This document shows, piece after piece, positions 1-8,685 of a DNA stretch of 64,000 bases. Origin of the DNA: an uncultured Spartobacteria bacterium. Lineage in GTDB: Bacteria; Verrucomicrobiota; Verrucomicrobiia; Chthoniobacterales; Chthoniobacteraceae. Where the stretch lies: assembly GCA_903901425.1 (NCBI GenBank), contig CAIURC010000114.1, forward strand, positions 1-64,000. The letters are read 5' to 3'. The notes beneath the pieces are model-generated. The model was not told where the DNA came from. It did no database searches and saw only the letters and a list, made by a program, of their open reading frames with translations. Made by a program: the position numbers and the translations under genes. How positions within the stretch are numbered: the first letter of the stretch is position 1; each line of letters begins with the position of its first letter.

Positions 1-1
1 C

Positions 2-529
2 GGCCTCGCGGGGATGGCAATGGGTCTGGCGGTGGGTGTTTTTTTTCTGGGTGTTGCAGTGGTCGGGGTGCGTGTGTCGGGTGCAGTCCTTGAGGGGCGT
101 CAACGGGTCGGTGCGCCAGTGCGGAGTGCGGACTGGGTGGTGGAACTCAGGACCGGTTTGGAGCAGGGGTTGCTGGGGGGCGTGTTGCGGGCGCTGGATC
201 CGGTTTCCGAGGAGGCGTACGGGCTGTTTTTAAGGGCGGGGCAGGTGAGCGGCACGCCGGGAGGGGTGCAGCGGTTTCTGGCCAACCCAGAGTGGCGGCG
301 CGTGATCGGGGACCGGCGGGCTTGGGAACTGCAGCGGGACCCGGTTTTGATGCGGCAGATCCTGGAGGGCCGTTGGATGGAGGTGCTGAGGAACCCGAGA
401 GTCCTCGGGATGCTGAATGACCGCGAAGTCCGCCGGCAGTTAGGGGCCGTGGATTTGGAAAAAGCCCTTGATTACGCGGTGCCCAAAACGGAGAAGGGGG
501 CGGCGCGGGCGAGGCCTAGGCGTCCCTGA
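2..529 (+). CDS. CvpA-like membrane protein, C-terminal part (5' partial)
   Basis: The reading frame is open to the left edge of the window, so the true start is outside; an ATG at 14 is only the first internal Met. The visible part begins with a hydrophobic stretch (about the first 20 residues, rich in Gly, Val and Leu). A charged region of about 150 residues follows, with no recognised catalytic motif, ending in a Lys/Arg-rich tail. A last membrane helix followed by a soluble tail fits the CvpA/colicin V production family, which often has such tails in Verrucomicrobiota. That assignment rests on layout and general resemblance, so it is tentative. The gene ends 36 bp before gatB and may be cotranscribed with it. 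Confidence 0.45.
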   Translation, partial: GLAGMAMGLAVGVFFLGVAVVGVRVSGAVLEGRQRVGAPVRSADWVVELRTGLEQGLLGGVLRALDPVSEEAYGLFLRAGQVSGTPGGVQRFLANPEWRRVIGDRRAWELQRDPVLMRQILEGRWMEVLRNPRVLGMLNDREVRRQLGAVDLEKALDYAVPKTEKGAARARPRRP

Positions 530-565
530 GGAGGGGCCGAAAACGAACGAACAACCGAATTTTGC

Positions 566-2026
566 ATGTCCACCACCTATATTCCGACCATCGGCCTTGA
601 AGTGCATGTGCAGCTCAAGACCCGCAGCAAGATGTTCTGCAGTTGCGCTGTGGAGTACGGGGCGGGGCCGAACGAGAACACGTGTCCGGTGTGCCTTGGG
701 TATCCCGGGGCACTCCCTGTGATGAACCGGCAGGCGCTTGAAATGACGGCTCTGGCCGGACTCATGCTCGGCTGCGAAATCCCGGATATCTGCAAGTTCG
801 ACCGGAAGAACTATTTCTATCCGGACATGCCCAAGAACTACCAGATCACCCAGTTCGACCAGCCGATCTGTGTGGGTGGTGGGGTGCCGCTCCATGACTT
901 TGCCTATCCGAAGGACGCGCAGAAGAGCATCGCCAACCCGGGCAAGGTGGTGCGCCTGGTCCGGATCCATCTGGAGGAAGACGTGGCCAAGAGCACCCAT
1001 TTTGACGGCACCAGCGGAATTGACTTCAACCGCGCCGGCACTCCGCTCATGGAGATTGTCAGCGAGCCTGACATCGCGTCCCCGGAGGAGGCATTCGCCT
1101 ACCTGACCGCCCTCCAGCAAATCCTCGTGTACGGTGGGGTGTCGGATGCCGACATGGAGAAGGGGCAACTCCGGTGCGACTGCAATGTGTCGGTGCGGCC
1201 CGAGGGTCAGCAGGAGCTGGGCACCAAGATCGAGATCAAGAACATGAACTCGATCAGCGGTGTCCGCCGGGCTGTTGCGTACGAGATCGAGCGCCAGATC
1301 GCCGCGTTGAAAGCCGGGGAACCCCTGGTCCAATCCACACGCCGCTGGGATGACGCCTCCGGACAGACCTTTCAGATGCGGGTCAAGGAGTCTTCCCATG
1401 ATTACCGCTATTTCCCGGACCCGGACCTTCTCCCGGTGGACACGAGGGTGTTCATGGACGCCGTCCGGAGCCGGCGGCCGGAGTTGCCCGGGGAGAAAAG
1501 GGACCGTTTTGTGCGGGACTACGGGGTGACGCCGTATGACGCGAGTGTGCTGGCAAGCGAGGCGGCGCTGGCGGATTACTTTGACGCGGCGGCGCGTGGA
1601 TCCAAGAAACCCAAGAGCGTTGCGAACTGGGTGATCAACGACCTGCTCAGCGCTCTGGGTGCGGCAGGCCGCAGCATTGCCGAATCCCCGATTGAACCCG
1701 GGAACCTGGACGAGTTGGTCGGCCTGATTGAGGCGGGCCAAATCAGCGGCAAGCAGGGGAAAGAAGTTTTCGCCGCGATGTTCGAGACCGGGGCGCGTGC
1801 GGCCCAGGTCGTGGAGGAACGCGGTTTGAAGCAGGAAAGCGACACCGGCGCCTTGGAGGCGCTGTGTCTCCAGGCAATCGAAGCCAACCCGAAGGCCGTG
1901 GCGGAGTACCGGGCGGGCAAAATGCAGTCGATCAATTTCCTGAAAGGCCAGGTGATGAAACTGTCGCAGGGCAAGGCCAACCCCGGTGTGGTGGGCGAGA
2001 TTCTGGCCGCGAAACTGGCGGGCTGA
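566..2026 (+). CDS. gatB: Aspartyl/glutamyl-tRNA(Asn/Gln) amidotransferase subunit B
   Basis: GatB is the kinase/transamidase subunit of the GatCAB complex, which converts Glu-tRNA(Gln) and Asp-tRNA(Asn) to the amidated forms in the cytoplasm. The 486-residue length is normal. Family signatures are clear: GLEVHVQL near the N terminus, the PDMPKNYQITQ segment, GVSDADMEKGQLRCDCNVSV in the middle, and a helical tail domain at the C terminus ending in KANPGVVGEIL. The ATG at 566 gives the standard N terminus; no strong Shine-Dalgarno sequence precedes it. gatA and gatC are not visible and must lie elsewhere. Its presence implies that the organism makes Gln-tRNA and/or Asn-tRNA by the indirect route. 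Confidence 0.97.
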   Translation: MSTTYIPTIGLEVHVQLKTRSKMFCSCAVEYGAGPNENTCPVCLGYPGALPVMNRQALEMTALAGLMLGCEIPDICKFDRKNYFYPDMPKNYQITQFDQPICVGGGVPLHDFAYPKDAQKSIANPGKVVRLVRIHLEEDVAKSTHFDGTSGIDFNRAGTPLMEIVSEPDIASPEEAFAYLTALQQILVYGGVSDADMEKGQLRCDCNVSVRPEGQQELGTKIEIKNMNSISGVRRAVAYEIERQIAALKAGEPLVQSTRRWDDASGQTFQMRVKESSHDYRYFPDPDLLPVDTRVFMDAVRSRRPELPGEKRDRFVRDYGVTPYDASVLASEAALADYFDAAARGSKKPKSVANWVINDLLSALGAAGRSIAESPIEPGNLDELVGLIEAGQISGKQGKEVFAAMFETGARAAQVVEERGLKQESDTGALEALCLQAIEANPKAVAEYRAGKMQSINFLKGQVMKLSQGKANPGVVGEILAAKLAG

Positions 2027-2069
2027 TCCGGCCCACCTTCAGAGGTGATTCCTTTCAGCAAGCTCTGTT

Positions 2070-2327
2070 TTATCTGTAAACCTCTCTTCTGTGCCCCACT
2101 TTGACCACCAAGAGCACGAGTTGGCGGTCTTTGACCTCGTAGAGGATCCGGTAATTTCCTTGGCGGATTCTGTAATAATTTTTGCCTGAAAGCTTCACGC
2201 TTCCAGCGGGATAGGGGTCGTTTCTCAGTAAATGGATTCGTTCAAGAATCCGTTGGACATCTTGTTTGGGAACGTCCTTGAGGTCTTTGGAGACGGATTC
2301 CTTGAAAACCAATTCAAATTTGGCCAC
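2070..2327 (-). CDS. RelE/ParE-type mRNA interferase toxin
   Basis: This 85-residue basic protein has the RelE/ParE fold pattern: an N-terminal strand-helix with FKESVSKDLKDVP, a helix with QRILERIHLL, then the typical strands containing SGKNYYRIRQGNYRILYEV and a final hydrophobic strand with VVKVGHRREVY. The R-x-x-x-Y-R-x-x-Y spacing and terminal H-R-x-x-x-Y are usual for ribosome-dependent endoribonuclease toxins of this family. It starts inside the last codons of the antitoxin gene (14-bp overlap), so the two are translationally coupled. The RelE-like tail favours RNase activity over gyrase poisoning, but that is inference. Confidence 0.88.
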   Translation of the reverse strand: MAKFELVFKESVSKDLKDVPKQDVQRILERIHLLRNDPYPAGSVKLSGKNYYRIRQGNYRILYEVKDRQLVLLVVKVGHRREVYR

Positions 2328-2535
2328 GACTTTTTAACTCCTTTAAAAAGTCTTCATAGGAAATGGTCTTTTCTTTGTTTCGGTTTTTGATGTCCGCGAG
2401 GTCGTCCAAGTCCTCAGCCAGAGTGGTCCGGATGGCTTCATTTACCAGATGCGAGATGGTTTGGTCCGCTTCGACGGACTTCAGCTTCAGGGCCCGATGG
2501 ATTTCGTCCTCGAGATAAATTGTAGCTCGCTTCAT
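2314..2535 (-). CDS. Ribbon-helix-helix antitoxin
   Basis: The 73-residue protein starts MKRATIYLEDEIHRALK, the usual opening of a ribbon-helix-helix (CopG/Arc-like) DNA-binding domain: a short strand that lies in the major groove, then two helices. The acidic C-terminal half (LAEDLDDLADIKNRNKEK to the end) is the expected toxin-binding tail. It is the first gene of the pair and overlaps the toxin start. Directly upstream lie a near-consensus promoter and a 12-bp perfect palindrome, the normal arrangement for autorepression by the antitoxin or the toxin-antitoxin complex. Confidence 0.88.
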   Translation of the reverse strand: MKRATIYLEDEIHRALKLKSVEADQTISHLVNEAIRTTLAEDLDDLADIKNRNKEKTISYEDFLKELKSRGQI

Positions 2536-2541
2536 TGGGTA

Positions 2542-2570
2542 ATTTTAGCGTTAAAACGTCTAGACGTCAA
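2542..2570 (-). promoter_or_regulatory. Sigma-70-type promoter of the toxin-antitoxin operon
   Basis: Read on the minus strand, TTGACG (2570-2565) and TAAAAT (2547-2542) are separated by exactly 17 bp. Both boxes match 5 of 6 consensus positions. Only six bases (TACCCA) lie between the -10 box and the antitoxin ATG at 2535, so transcription should begin at or within a base or two of the A of the start codon. This predicts a leaderless mRNA; there is no room for a Shine-Dalgarno sequence. Confidence 0.75.
2556..2567. promoter_or_regulatory. Palindromic operator in the toxin-antitoxin promoter
   Basis: ACGTCTAGACGT is a perfect 12-bp palindrome lying in the spacer between the -35 and -10 boxes and touching the -35 box. 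This is where a dimeric ribbon-helix-helix repressor would block RNA polymerase. The placement fits autoregulation by the antitoxin; binding itself is inferred. Confidence 0.65.
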
Positions 2571-2708
2571 ACAGGCGGGGCTTCGGCAGGTGTCCCAGCG
2601 CCAGATTTTCGGGGAGCTTCGGGACGCTCCCGGCCTCCCGTGCGAACGGTGTCCAGTGCCCGCCGAGCCGGCTTTCATTGCCCAGGAGAAATCTGGCAGT
2701 GTGCCCGG

Positions 2709-3053
2709 ATGAAACCGGCAGTTCTCCAGGTATTCGGGATGTTGTGCGCATCGAATCTGTTCATGACGGTGGCGTGGTACGGCCATCTGCGTTCGATGGG
2801 GGACCGGCCATGGTACGTGGCTGCGGTGGTGAGCTGGGGGATTGCGTTGTTTGAGTACCTGCTCCAGGTGCCAGCCAACCGACTGGGGTTTACCGTTCTA
2901 AACCTTTCCCAGCTCAAGATCCTTCAGGAGGTCATCACCCTCGCGGTGTTTGTCCCGTTCGCGGTGCTCGTCATGGGACAACCCTTGAAGCTCGACTTTC
3001 TCTGGGCCGGGCTCTGTCTGCTCGGGGCCGTGTACTTTGTCTTCCGTGCCTGA
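2709..3053 (+). CDS. DUF486 family small membrane protein
   Basis: This 114-residue protein contains four predicted membrane helices: residues about 3-22, 32-48, 62-84 and 93-112. The segment NLFMTVAWYGHLR near the N terminus and the central FEYLLQVPANRLG segment are typical of the DUF486 family, which resembles half-size drug/metabolite transporters. The substrate is not known for the family. The ATG at 2709 was chosen because it places the conserved N-terminal helix at the start; the frame stays open further upstream but that extension is non-hydrophobic and overlaps the antitoxin promoter. Confidence 0.85.
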   Translation: MKPAVLQVFGMLCASNLFMTVAWYGHLRSMGDRPWYVAAVVSWGIALFEYLLQVPANRLGFTVLNLSQLKILQEVITLAVFVPFAVLVMGQPLKLDFLWAGLCLLGAVYFVFRA

Positions 3054-4229
<1,176 letters not shown>

Positions 4230-4297
4230 GTCTCCTGACCGGGGGAGGACGGGAGGAGTTGAAATTCCCGGTGCACCTGCACTAGAGTGCCCGGCGC

Positions 4298-5224
4298 ATG
4301 AAACTCTCCCCTCCCCTGCGCAGGTCTGTTCTGTTGGCATTGGTGCTTCTGGCAGGCTGCGGGAAGAAAGAGGAGGAACTGAGTTTCGAGGAAGTGCCGG
4401 CCCCGCCCGTGGCGGAGGAACCGGCTCCGGCAGTGGCTTCTGGAACGCCTCGGGAGACCGGGGCTGGAACGGCCCCTGACGGGGCGCCGGACGCCGCCGT
4501 CAAACCTGCTGCTGCCGCGGAACCGGTTCCGCAACCGGCGGGGCCGGATGGAAAGCCCGAAGCCAAGGGGGACGGGCTCGATGGGGTTCCCCAGAAACTG
4601 CTCGCTACCGACCGCGCGTACGAGGCGTGGTTCAAGCGTCATGGGCTGGACCTGAACGATCCGCAGATGCTCGACCAGGATCCCGATGGAGACGGGTTCA
4701 GCAACCGGGACGAGTTTTTGGCGGACACGGATCCAAAGGACGGCAAATCGCGCCCTGGGATTCACCGGACGCTGCGGCTGAAAGAGTACAGGGAGGTGCG
4801 CGTGCCCTTGATGCTGGAGGAGGTGAAGGGTGAGAACGCCCGGATCCGGCTTTTGGAAGAGGGTGAGGGCAAGTCGCAGACGGTTTCGGTGGGGAAAGAG
4901 ATTCTGGGGATGCGTGTAGAGAAAGTGGTGTACGAGATGGACAGCGACAAGAACGGTCAGCCGGTGGACCGGTCCTGGGTGGAGTTACTGGACGCGGAAA
5001 AGAAGGGGCGGGTGGTCTTGGTAAAAGACGTTTCAGCGCGGAGCGAGGCGAGCACTGCGGTGCTGGTGGCGTCGGACGGCGAGGAACTTGCGGTCCGGCA
5101 GGGAGAGGTTTTTGAATGGCCGGCCCAGAGCGGGGCACGGTACCGGGTGGTGGATTTGAGGGCGCAACAGGCCGTGGTGCGGGAGGTGGAGGCTGGCCGG
5201 ATGTGGACCATTCCGCCCCAGTGA
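4298..5224 (+). CDS. Exported lipoprotein with a DxDxDG calcium-type motif
   Basis: A lipoprotein signal peptide ends in LLAGC, giving a lipidated Cys21. A long Ala/Pro/Glu-rich linker follows (about residues 30-95). Next is a segment with DQDPDGDGFSNRDEF near residue 126, which looks like a thrombospondin type 3 or EF-hand-like calcium loop followed by D-x-D-P. The C-terminal 160 residues are predicted mostly beta-strand and have no recognised catalytic motif. This arrangement resembles the Amuc_1099-type proteins of Verrucomicrobiota, associated with a pilus-like/secretin system, but no secretin or pilM gene is nearby, so I give that only as a suggestion. Confidence 0.6.
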   Translation: MKLSPPLRRSVLLALVLLAGCGKKEEELSFEEVPAPPVAEEPAPAVASGTPRETGAGTAPDGAPDAAVKPAAAAEPVPQPAGPDGKPEAKGDGLDGVPQKLLATDRAYEAWFKRHGLDLNDPQMLDQDPDGDGFSNRDEFLADTDPKDGKSRPGIHRTLRLKEYREVRVPLMLEEVKGENARIRLLEEGEGKSQTVSVGKEILGMRVEKVVYEMDSDKNGQPVDRSWVELLDAEKKGRVVLVKDVSARSEASTAVLVASDGEELAVRQGEVFEWPAQSGARYRVVDLRAQQAVVREVEAGRMWTIPPQ

Positions 5225-5296
5225 TTTTTGGGGTACGGCTCGGGCTGTCCGGCGGCTTTCACTCGACTCTGTTGCCGGGACGGATATTCAGGAGCC

Positions 5297-7093
5297 ATGT
5301 TTTGGACTGAAGAGGTGGCGTCCCGCTGCACGGGTGCCCAGATCATCAACGACTCAAAGACGCCTTCCGGGCGGGTGCACGTGGGTGCGCTCCGCGGGGT
5401 GCTCATTCACGACGCGATTTTCCGGACCCTGACGGGGCAGGGGATTGAGGCGAAATACCTCTTTGGCGTGGACGACTACGATCCGCTGGACGAAATCCCG
5501 GCGGGCAAAGGGGAACACTTTGAGAAGTACCTTGGGCAACCGCTCTGCAACGTGCCTGCGCCGGACGGGTCGCCGGCTCCGGACATGGCGGAACATTACA
5601 TCGGCGAGTTTTTCCAGGTGTTCGAGGAACTTGGGGTCCAGGTCGAAAAGTACCGGATGCGGGACGTGTACCGTTCCGGACGGTTCAATGCCGCTATCGA
5701 CACGATCTTGCGTGCTGCTCCGACAGTGCGGCGGGTTTACAAGGAGGTCAGCAATTCCGACCGTCCGGAAAACTGGTATCCGTTTCAGGCAATCTGTGAG
5801 AAGTGCGGCCGGATCGGGACCACGGAGGTGTACGACTACGACGGCGCGCAGGTGAGTTACCGGTGCCGGCCCGACATGGTGAAGTGGGCGCGCGGTTGCG
5901 GGCACGAGGGGAAGGTTTCTCCGTTTGATGGCCGTGGAAAGCTTCCGTGGAAACTGGAGTGGGTGGCGAAATGGGTGAGTTTTCCGGTGACGATCGAGGG
6001 CGCGGGCAAGGATCACTCCACGAAGGGGGGCTCCCGGGATGTTTCGGCGGCCTGTTTGCGGGCCATCTTTGGAAAAGAACCGCCGTTGAATGTTCCGTAC
6101 GAGTTTTTCCTGGTAGGCGGCGCCAAGATGAGTTCGTCGCGCGGAGTGGGAGCCAGTGCCCGGGACATGGCCAATCTTCTGCCGCCCGAGGTGCTGCGGT
6201 TTTTGATGATCCGGACCAAGCCCAATTCGCCGGTGAACTTTGACGTTCACGAGGAGGGAATCATCAAGCTGTTCAATGAGTTTGACCGGTACCAGCAGCG
6301 GGCGCAGACCGGTCAGGCCACCCCAGACGAGCGCTGCGTGTACCGGTTGTCGGAACTTGAACCCGACGTGGCGTATACCCCGGCCAATTTCCAGTTGGTG
6401 ACGGCGCTGGTCCAGATGCCCCATCTGGACGTGGTCCGGGAACTCGAGAAACGCAAAGGCGGCGCGTTAACCGAAGTGGAGCGTCGGCACTTGGACCGGC
6501 GGATGGAGTCTGCCCGGCTCTGGGTGGCGCAGTACGCGTCGGAGGAGGAAAAAACGCGCTTGCAGGAAGTGCTGCCGGCGCGGGCTTCGGAACTGAGCGA
6601 GACCCAGCGGGCGTTTTTGAACCGGCTCGCGGAAGCGCTGCCGGGCATGGAATGGAACGAGGAGTCGCTGCAGGCAGGAATTTTTGAGGTGGCCCGGATG
6701 ACCCCGGTCGAACAGCCCGTCGCGTTCAAGGCCATTTACCGGGTCCTGCTGGACAGGGAATCCGGCCCAAAAGCAGGCAACCTTCTTGCCTTTCTGGACC
6801 GCGATTTCCTGGTGAAACGGTTCCGCGAGTTGCCGTGCGACCGGCTTGCGTTTTGGAAGGAATCAGCGGTGCAACCGGCCGAGTTCAAGGCATGGTTGGA
6901 GAAGCTCGGGGACAAGGTGGCCGGCGTGAGCTGGGAGCTGGTGTCCGAAGGAGCCGTCTTTGCGGTCGAATTCACCGTCCGCCTCGGGGACGGTCGTCGT
7001 CAGATGCGGCGGATTTTGGTGGAGGGCCAACCCGCGGAGGGTGTCGGTGCGGGGCTATTGGCCGGCACCGCGTGGGAAGGGGTGACCGGATGA
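5297..7093 (+). CDS. lysS: Lysyl-tRNA synthetase, class I
   Basis: This is the class I (Rossmann-fold) LysRS typical of archaea and found in a minority of bacteria. The ATP-binding signatures are visible: HVGALRG at residues 28-34 (the HIGH motif) and KMSSS at 277-281 (KMSKS). A Cys-rich zinc-finger-like insertion (CEKCG ... CRPDMVKWARGCG) lies between them, as in the family. The 598-residue length includes a helical anticodon-binding region. The ATG at 5297 was chosen because it has AGGAG six bases upstream and removes an unrelated 23-residue extension. No class II LysRS is seen in the window. Confidence 0.93.
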   Translation: MFWTEEVASRCTGAQIINDSKTPSGRVHVGALRGVLIHDAIFRTLTGQGIEAKYLFGVDDYDPLDEIPAGKGEHFEKYLGQPLCNVPAPDGSPAPDMAEHYIGEFFQVFEELGVQVEKYRMRDVYRSGRFNAAIDTILRAAPTVRRVYKEVSNSDRPENWYPFQAICEKCGRIGTTEVYDYDGAQVSYRCRPDMVKWARGCGHEGKVSPFDGRGKLPWKLEWVAKWVSFPVTIEGAGKDHSTKGGSRDVSAACLRAIFGKEPPLNVPYEFFLVGGAKMSSSRGVGASARDMANLLPPEVLRFLMIRTKPNSPVNFDVHEEGIIKLFNEFDRYQQRAQTGQATPDERCVYRLSELEPDVAYTPANFQLVTALVQMPHLDVVRELEKRKGGALTEVERRHLDRRMESARLWVAQYASEEEKTRLQEVLPARASELSETQRAFLNRLAEALPGMEWNEESLQAGIFEVARMTPVEQPVAFKAIYRVLLDRESGPKAGNLLAFLDRDFLVKRFRELPCDRLAFWKESAVQPAEFKAWLEKLGDKVAGVSWELVSEGAVFAVEFTVRLGDGRRQMRRILVEGQPAEGVGAGLLAGTAWEGVTG

Positions 7094-7197
7094 TCCTTTT
7101 TTCTGAGTGCCAGATGGGCCGGGTTCGATCAGGTGTGGTTTCCTCTCAAAGAAGGGGGGCTTGACGGGGTTGATTGACTGTGGCGGGAACACCAACC

Positions 7198-7668
7198 ATG
7201 GAAGAGGCACACATCGAACAGGCCACCATTGAGGATCTGCCACAACTGACGGATCTTCTTTTTGATCTGTTTACCCAGGAAGCCGATTTTACCCCGGACC
7301 GTTCCAAACAGATGCGCGGGCTGCGTCTGATCCTCGAGCAGCCCAACCGGGGCCGGATTTTTGTCCTGAGGCAGGGCCATGAGATCCTTGGGATGATCAA
7401 CCTGCTTTTCACCATCAGCACGGCCGAAGGCGGGTTCGTGGTGCTTCTGGAGGATGTGATCGTGCACCGGGAACACCGGGGCCACGGGTATGGCGGGATG
7501 CTCCTGCGGCATGCGATTGACTATGCCCGAAGCAAAGATTTCCTCCGGATCACGTTGTTGACCGACCGGATCGATCGGGAAGGATTGAAGTTTTTCAAAG
7601 CGCACGGGTTTGTCGAGTCGGCCATGGTGCCGCTCCGGCTTTTGCTGTCGCTGCCTGCCGCTGTTTAG
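7198..7668 (+). CDS. GNAT family N-acetyltransferase
   Basis: This 156-residue single-domain acetyltransferase has the acetyl-CoA pyrophosphate-binding motif A, VHREHRGHGYGGMLL (R/Q-x-x-G-x-G/A), about two-thirds along. The later strand-helix LLTDRIDREGLKFFKAHGFV forms motif B. The substrate cannot be told from the sequence. The ATG at 7198 begins the conserved fold; an in-frame TTG at 7174 is possible but adds nothing recognisable. The larB start codon follows after 13 bp, so the two genes are probably cotranscribed. Confidence 0.85.
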   Translation: MEEAHIEQATIEDLPQLTDLLFDLFTQEADFTPDRSKQMRGLRLILEQPNRGRIFVLRQGHEILGMINLLFTISTAEGGFVVLLEDVIVHREHRGHGYGGMLLRHAIDYARSKDFLRITLLTDRIDREGLKFFKAHGFVESAMVPLRLLLSLPAAV

Positions 7669-7681
7669 AAGGGACATTCGA

Positions 7682-8395
7682 ATGACCACTGAGAACGAAT
7701 CCAGCAAGACTGCAGATCTCGGCTACGCCCGCGTAGACTTGGACCGGCGTCGACGGTGCGGGTTTCCAGAGGTGATTTTTGGCCAGGGCAAGACCCCTGA
7801 GGAGGTGTTGGGCATCGGCAGGGTCATCGTGGAACGCGAGGGATTGTTGCTGGTGAGCCGGGCACGGGAAGAACAGTTCGAGCTGTTTCAGCGGGAGTTT
7901 TCCGATGCCGTCTGGCACGCCCGGGCGCGCTGCATCACCGTGGAACGGCGGCCTTGGGCCAAGCTGGACGGCGAGGTGGCTGTGGTCTGTGCGGGAACCA
8001 CCGATTTGCTGGTGGCCGAGGAGGCCCGGGTGACGCTTGAACTGTTTGGAAACCGGGTGCTGCGGATCTCGGATGTGGGCGTCGCCGGGATCCACCGGCT
8101 GCTGGCGGTGCGTGACCGGATCGAGGCGTGCAACGTGGCGGTGGTGGTGGCTGGAATGGAAGGGGCGCTTCCGAGCGCCGTGGCGGGATTGGTGAGCAAA
8201 CCGGTGATTGCGGTCCCGACGAGCGTCGGGTACGGAGCGAACTTTGGGGGGCTGGCGGCCTTACTGGGGATGCTGAACAGCTGCGGGAGCGGTGTGACGG
8301 TGGTGAACATCGACAACGGATTCGGGGCTGCCTACGCCGCTTCGACCATCAACCGGATGTTGCACGAGGCGCGGGCCGGCCGGGTTTCGGGTTGA
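7682..8395 (+). CDS. larB: Nickel-pincer cofactor biosynthesis protein LarB (PurE-like carboxylase)
   Basis: LarB carboxylates and hydrolyses nicotinic acid adenine dinucleotide in the first step of making the nickel-pincer nucleotide cofactor used by lactate racemase and relatives. The C-terminal PurE-like domain is clear: GMEGALPSAVAGL, then KPVIAVPTSVGYGANFGG and a Ser/Gly-rich NSCGSGVTVVNIDNGFGA segment. At 237 residues it has the usual length. The ATG at 7682 has AGAAGGG eight bases upstream, overlapping the stop of the acetyltransferase gene. larC, larE and larA are not in the window. Confidence 0.92.
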   Translation: MTTENESSKTADLGYARVDLDRRRRCGFPEVIFGQGKTPEEVLGIGRVIVEREGLLLVSRAREEQFELFQREFSDAVWHARARCITVERRPWAKLDGEVAVVCAGTTDLLVAEEARVTLELFGNRVLRISDVGVAGIHRLLAVRDRIEACNVAVVVAGMEGALPSAVAGLVSKPVIAVPTSVGYGANFGGLAALLGMLNSCGSGVTVVNIDNGFGAAYAASTINRMLHEARAGRVSG

Positions 8396-8656
8396 AAGAG
8401 CCGTCTGCGCGTTGACGGCAAAAGCTTCGGGCAATTTTGTTTTGTTGCCTGGCGCGCCGGAAACGTTGAGGCGGCATCCAATCCAGGCAGAGCGTGTGGG
8501 ACTGGGTACTCCTGAGATGAGTCCGCTTTTAATTCGCGCGAACTCCTGCCCTTGATCAGGACGTCGCCGAACGCATGTGGCCGTCAGTTCCCGGCTTGCC
8601 TAGGCGAGGGGACAAAGGCGGCAGAGCAGATCGAATGACCGGGTTTACTCGGTCAC

Positions 8657-8677
8657 AAAAACTCCGCAGCAAAGCGG
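8657..8677 (-). terminator. Possible terminator after thrC
   Basis: On the minus strand, just after the thrC stop, a short CCGC/GCGG stem is followed by AG and five T. A second hairpin (TGACCG/CGGTCA) lies 3 bp further on. The stem is short, so confidence is low. The rest of the 290-bp gap between the convergent larB and thrC genes shows nothing I recognise. Confidence 0.35.
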
Positions 8678-8685
8678 TGGGAAGG

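Noticed and set aside
8396-8685. Small gene in the gap between larB and thrC
   Set aside because: Frames here are short or extend as antisense of thrC, with no plausible start signal or conserved composition.
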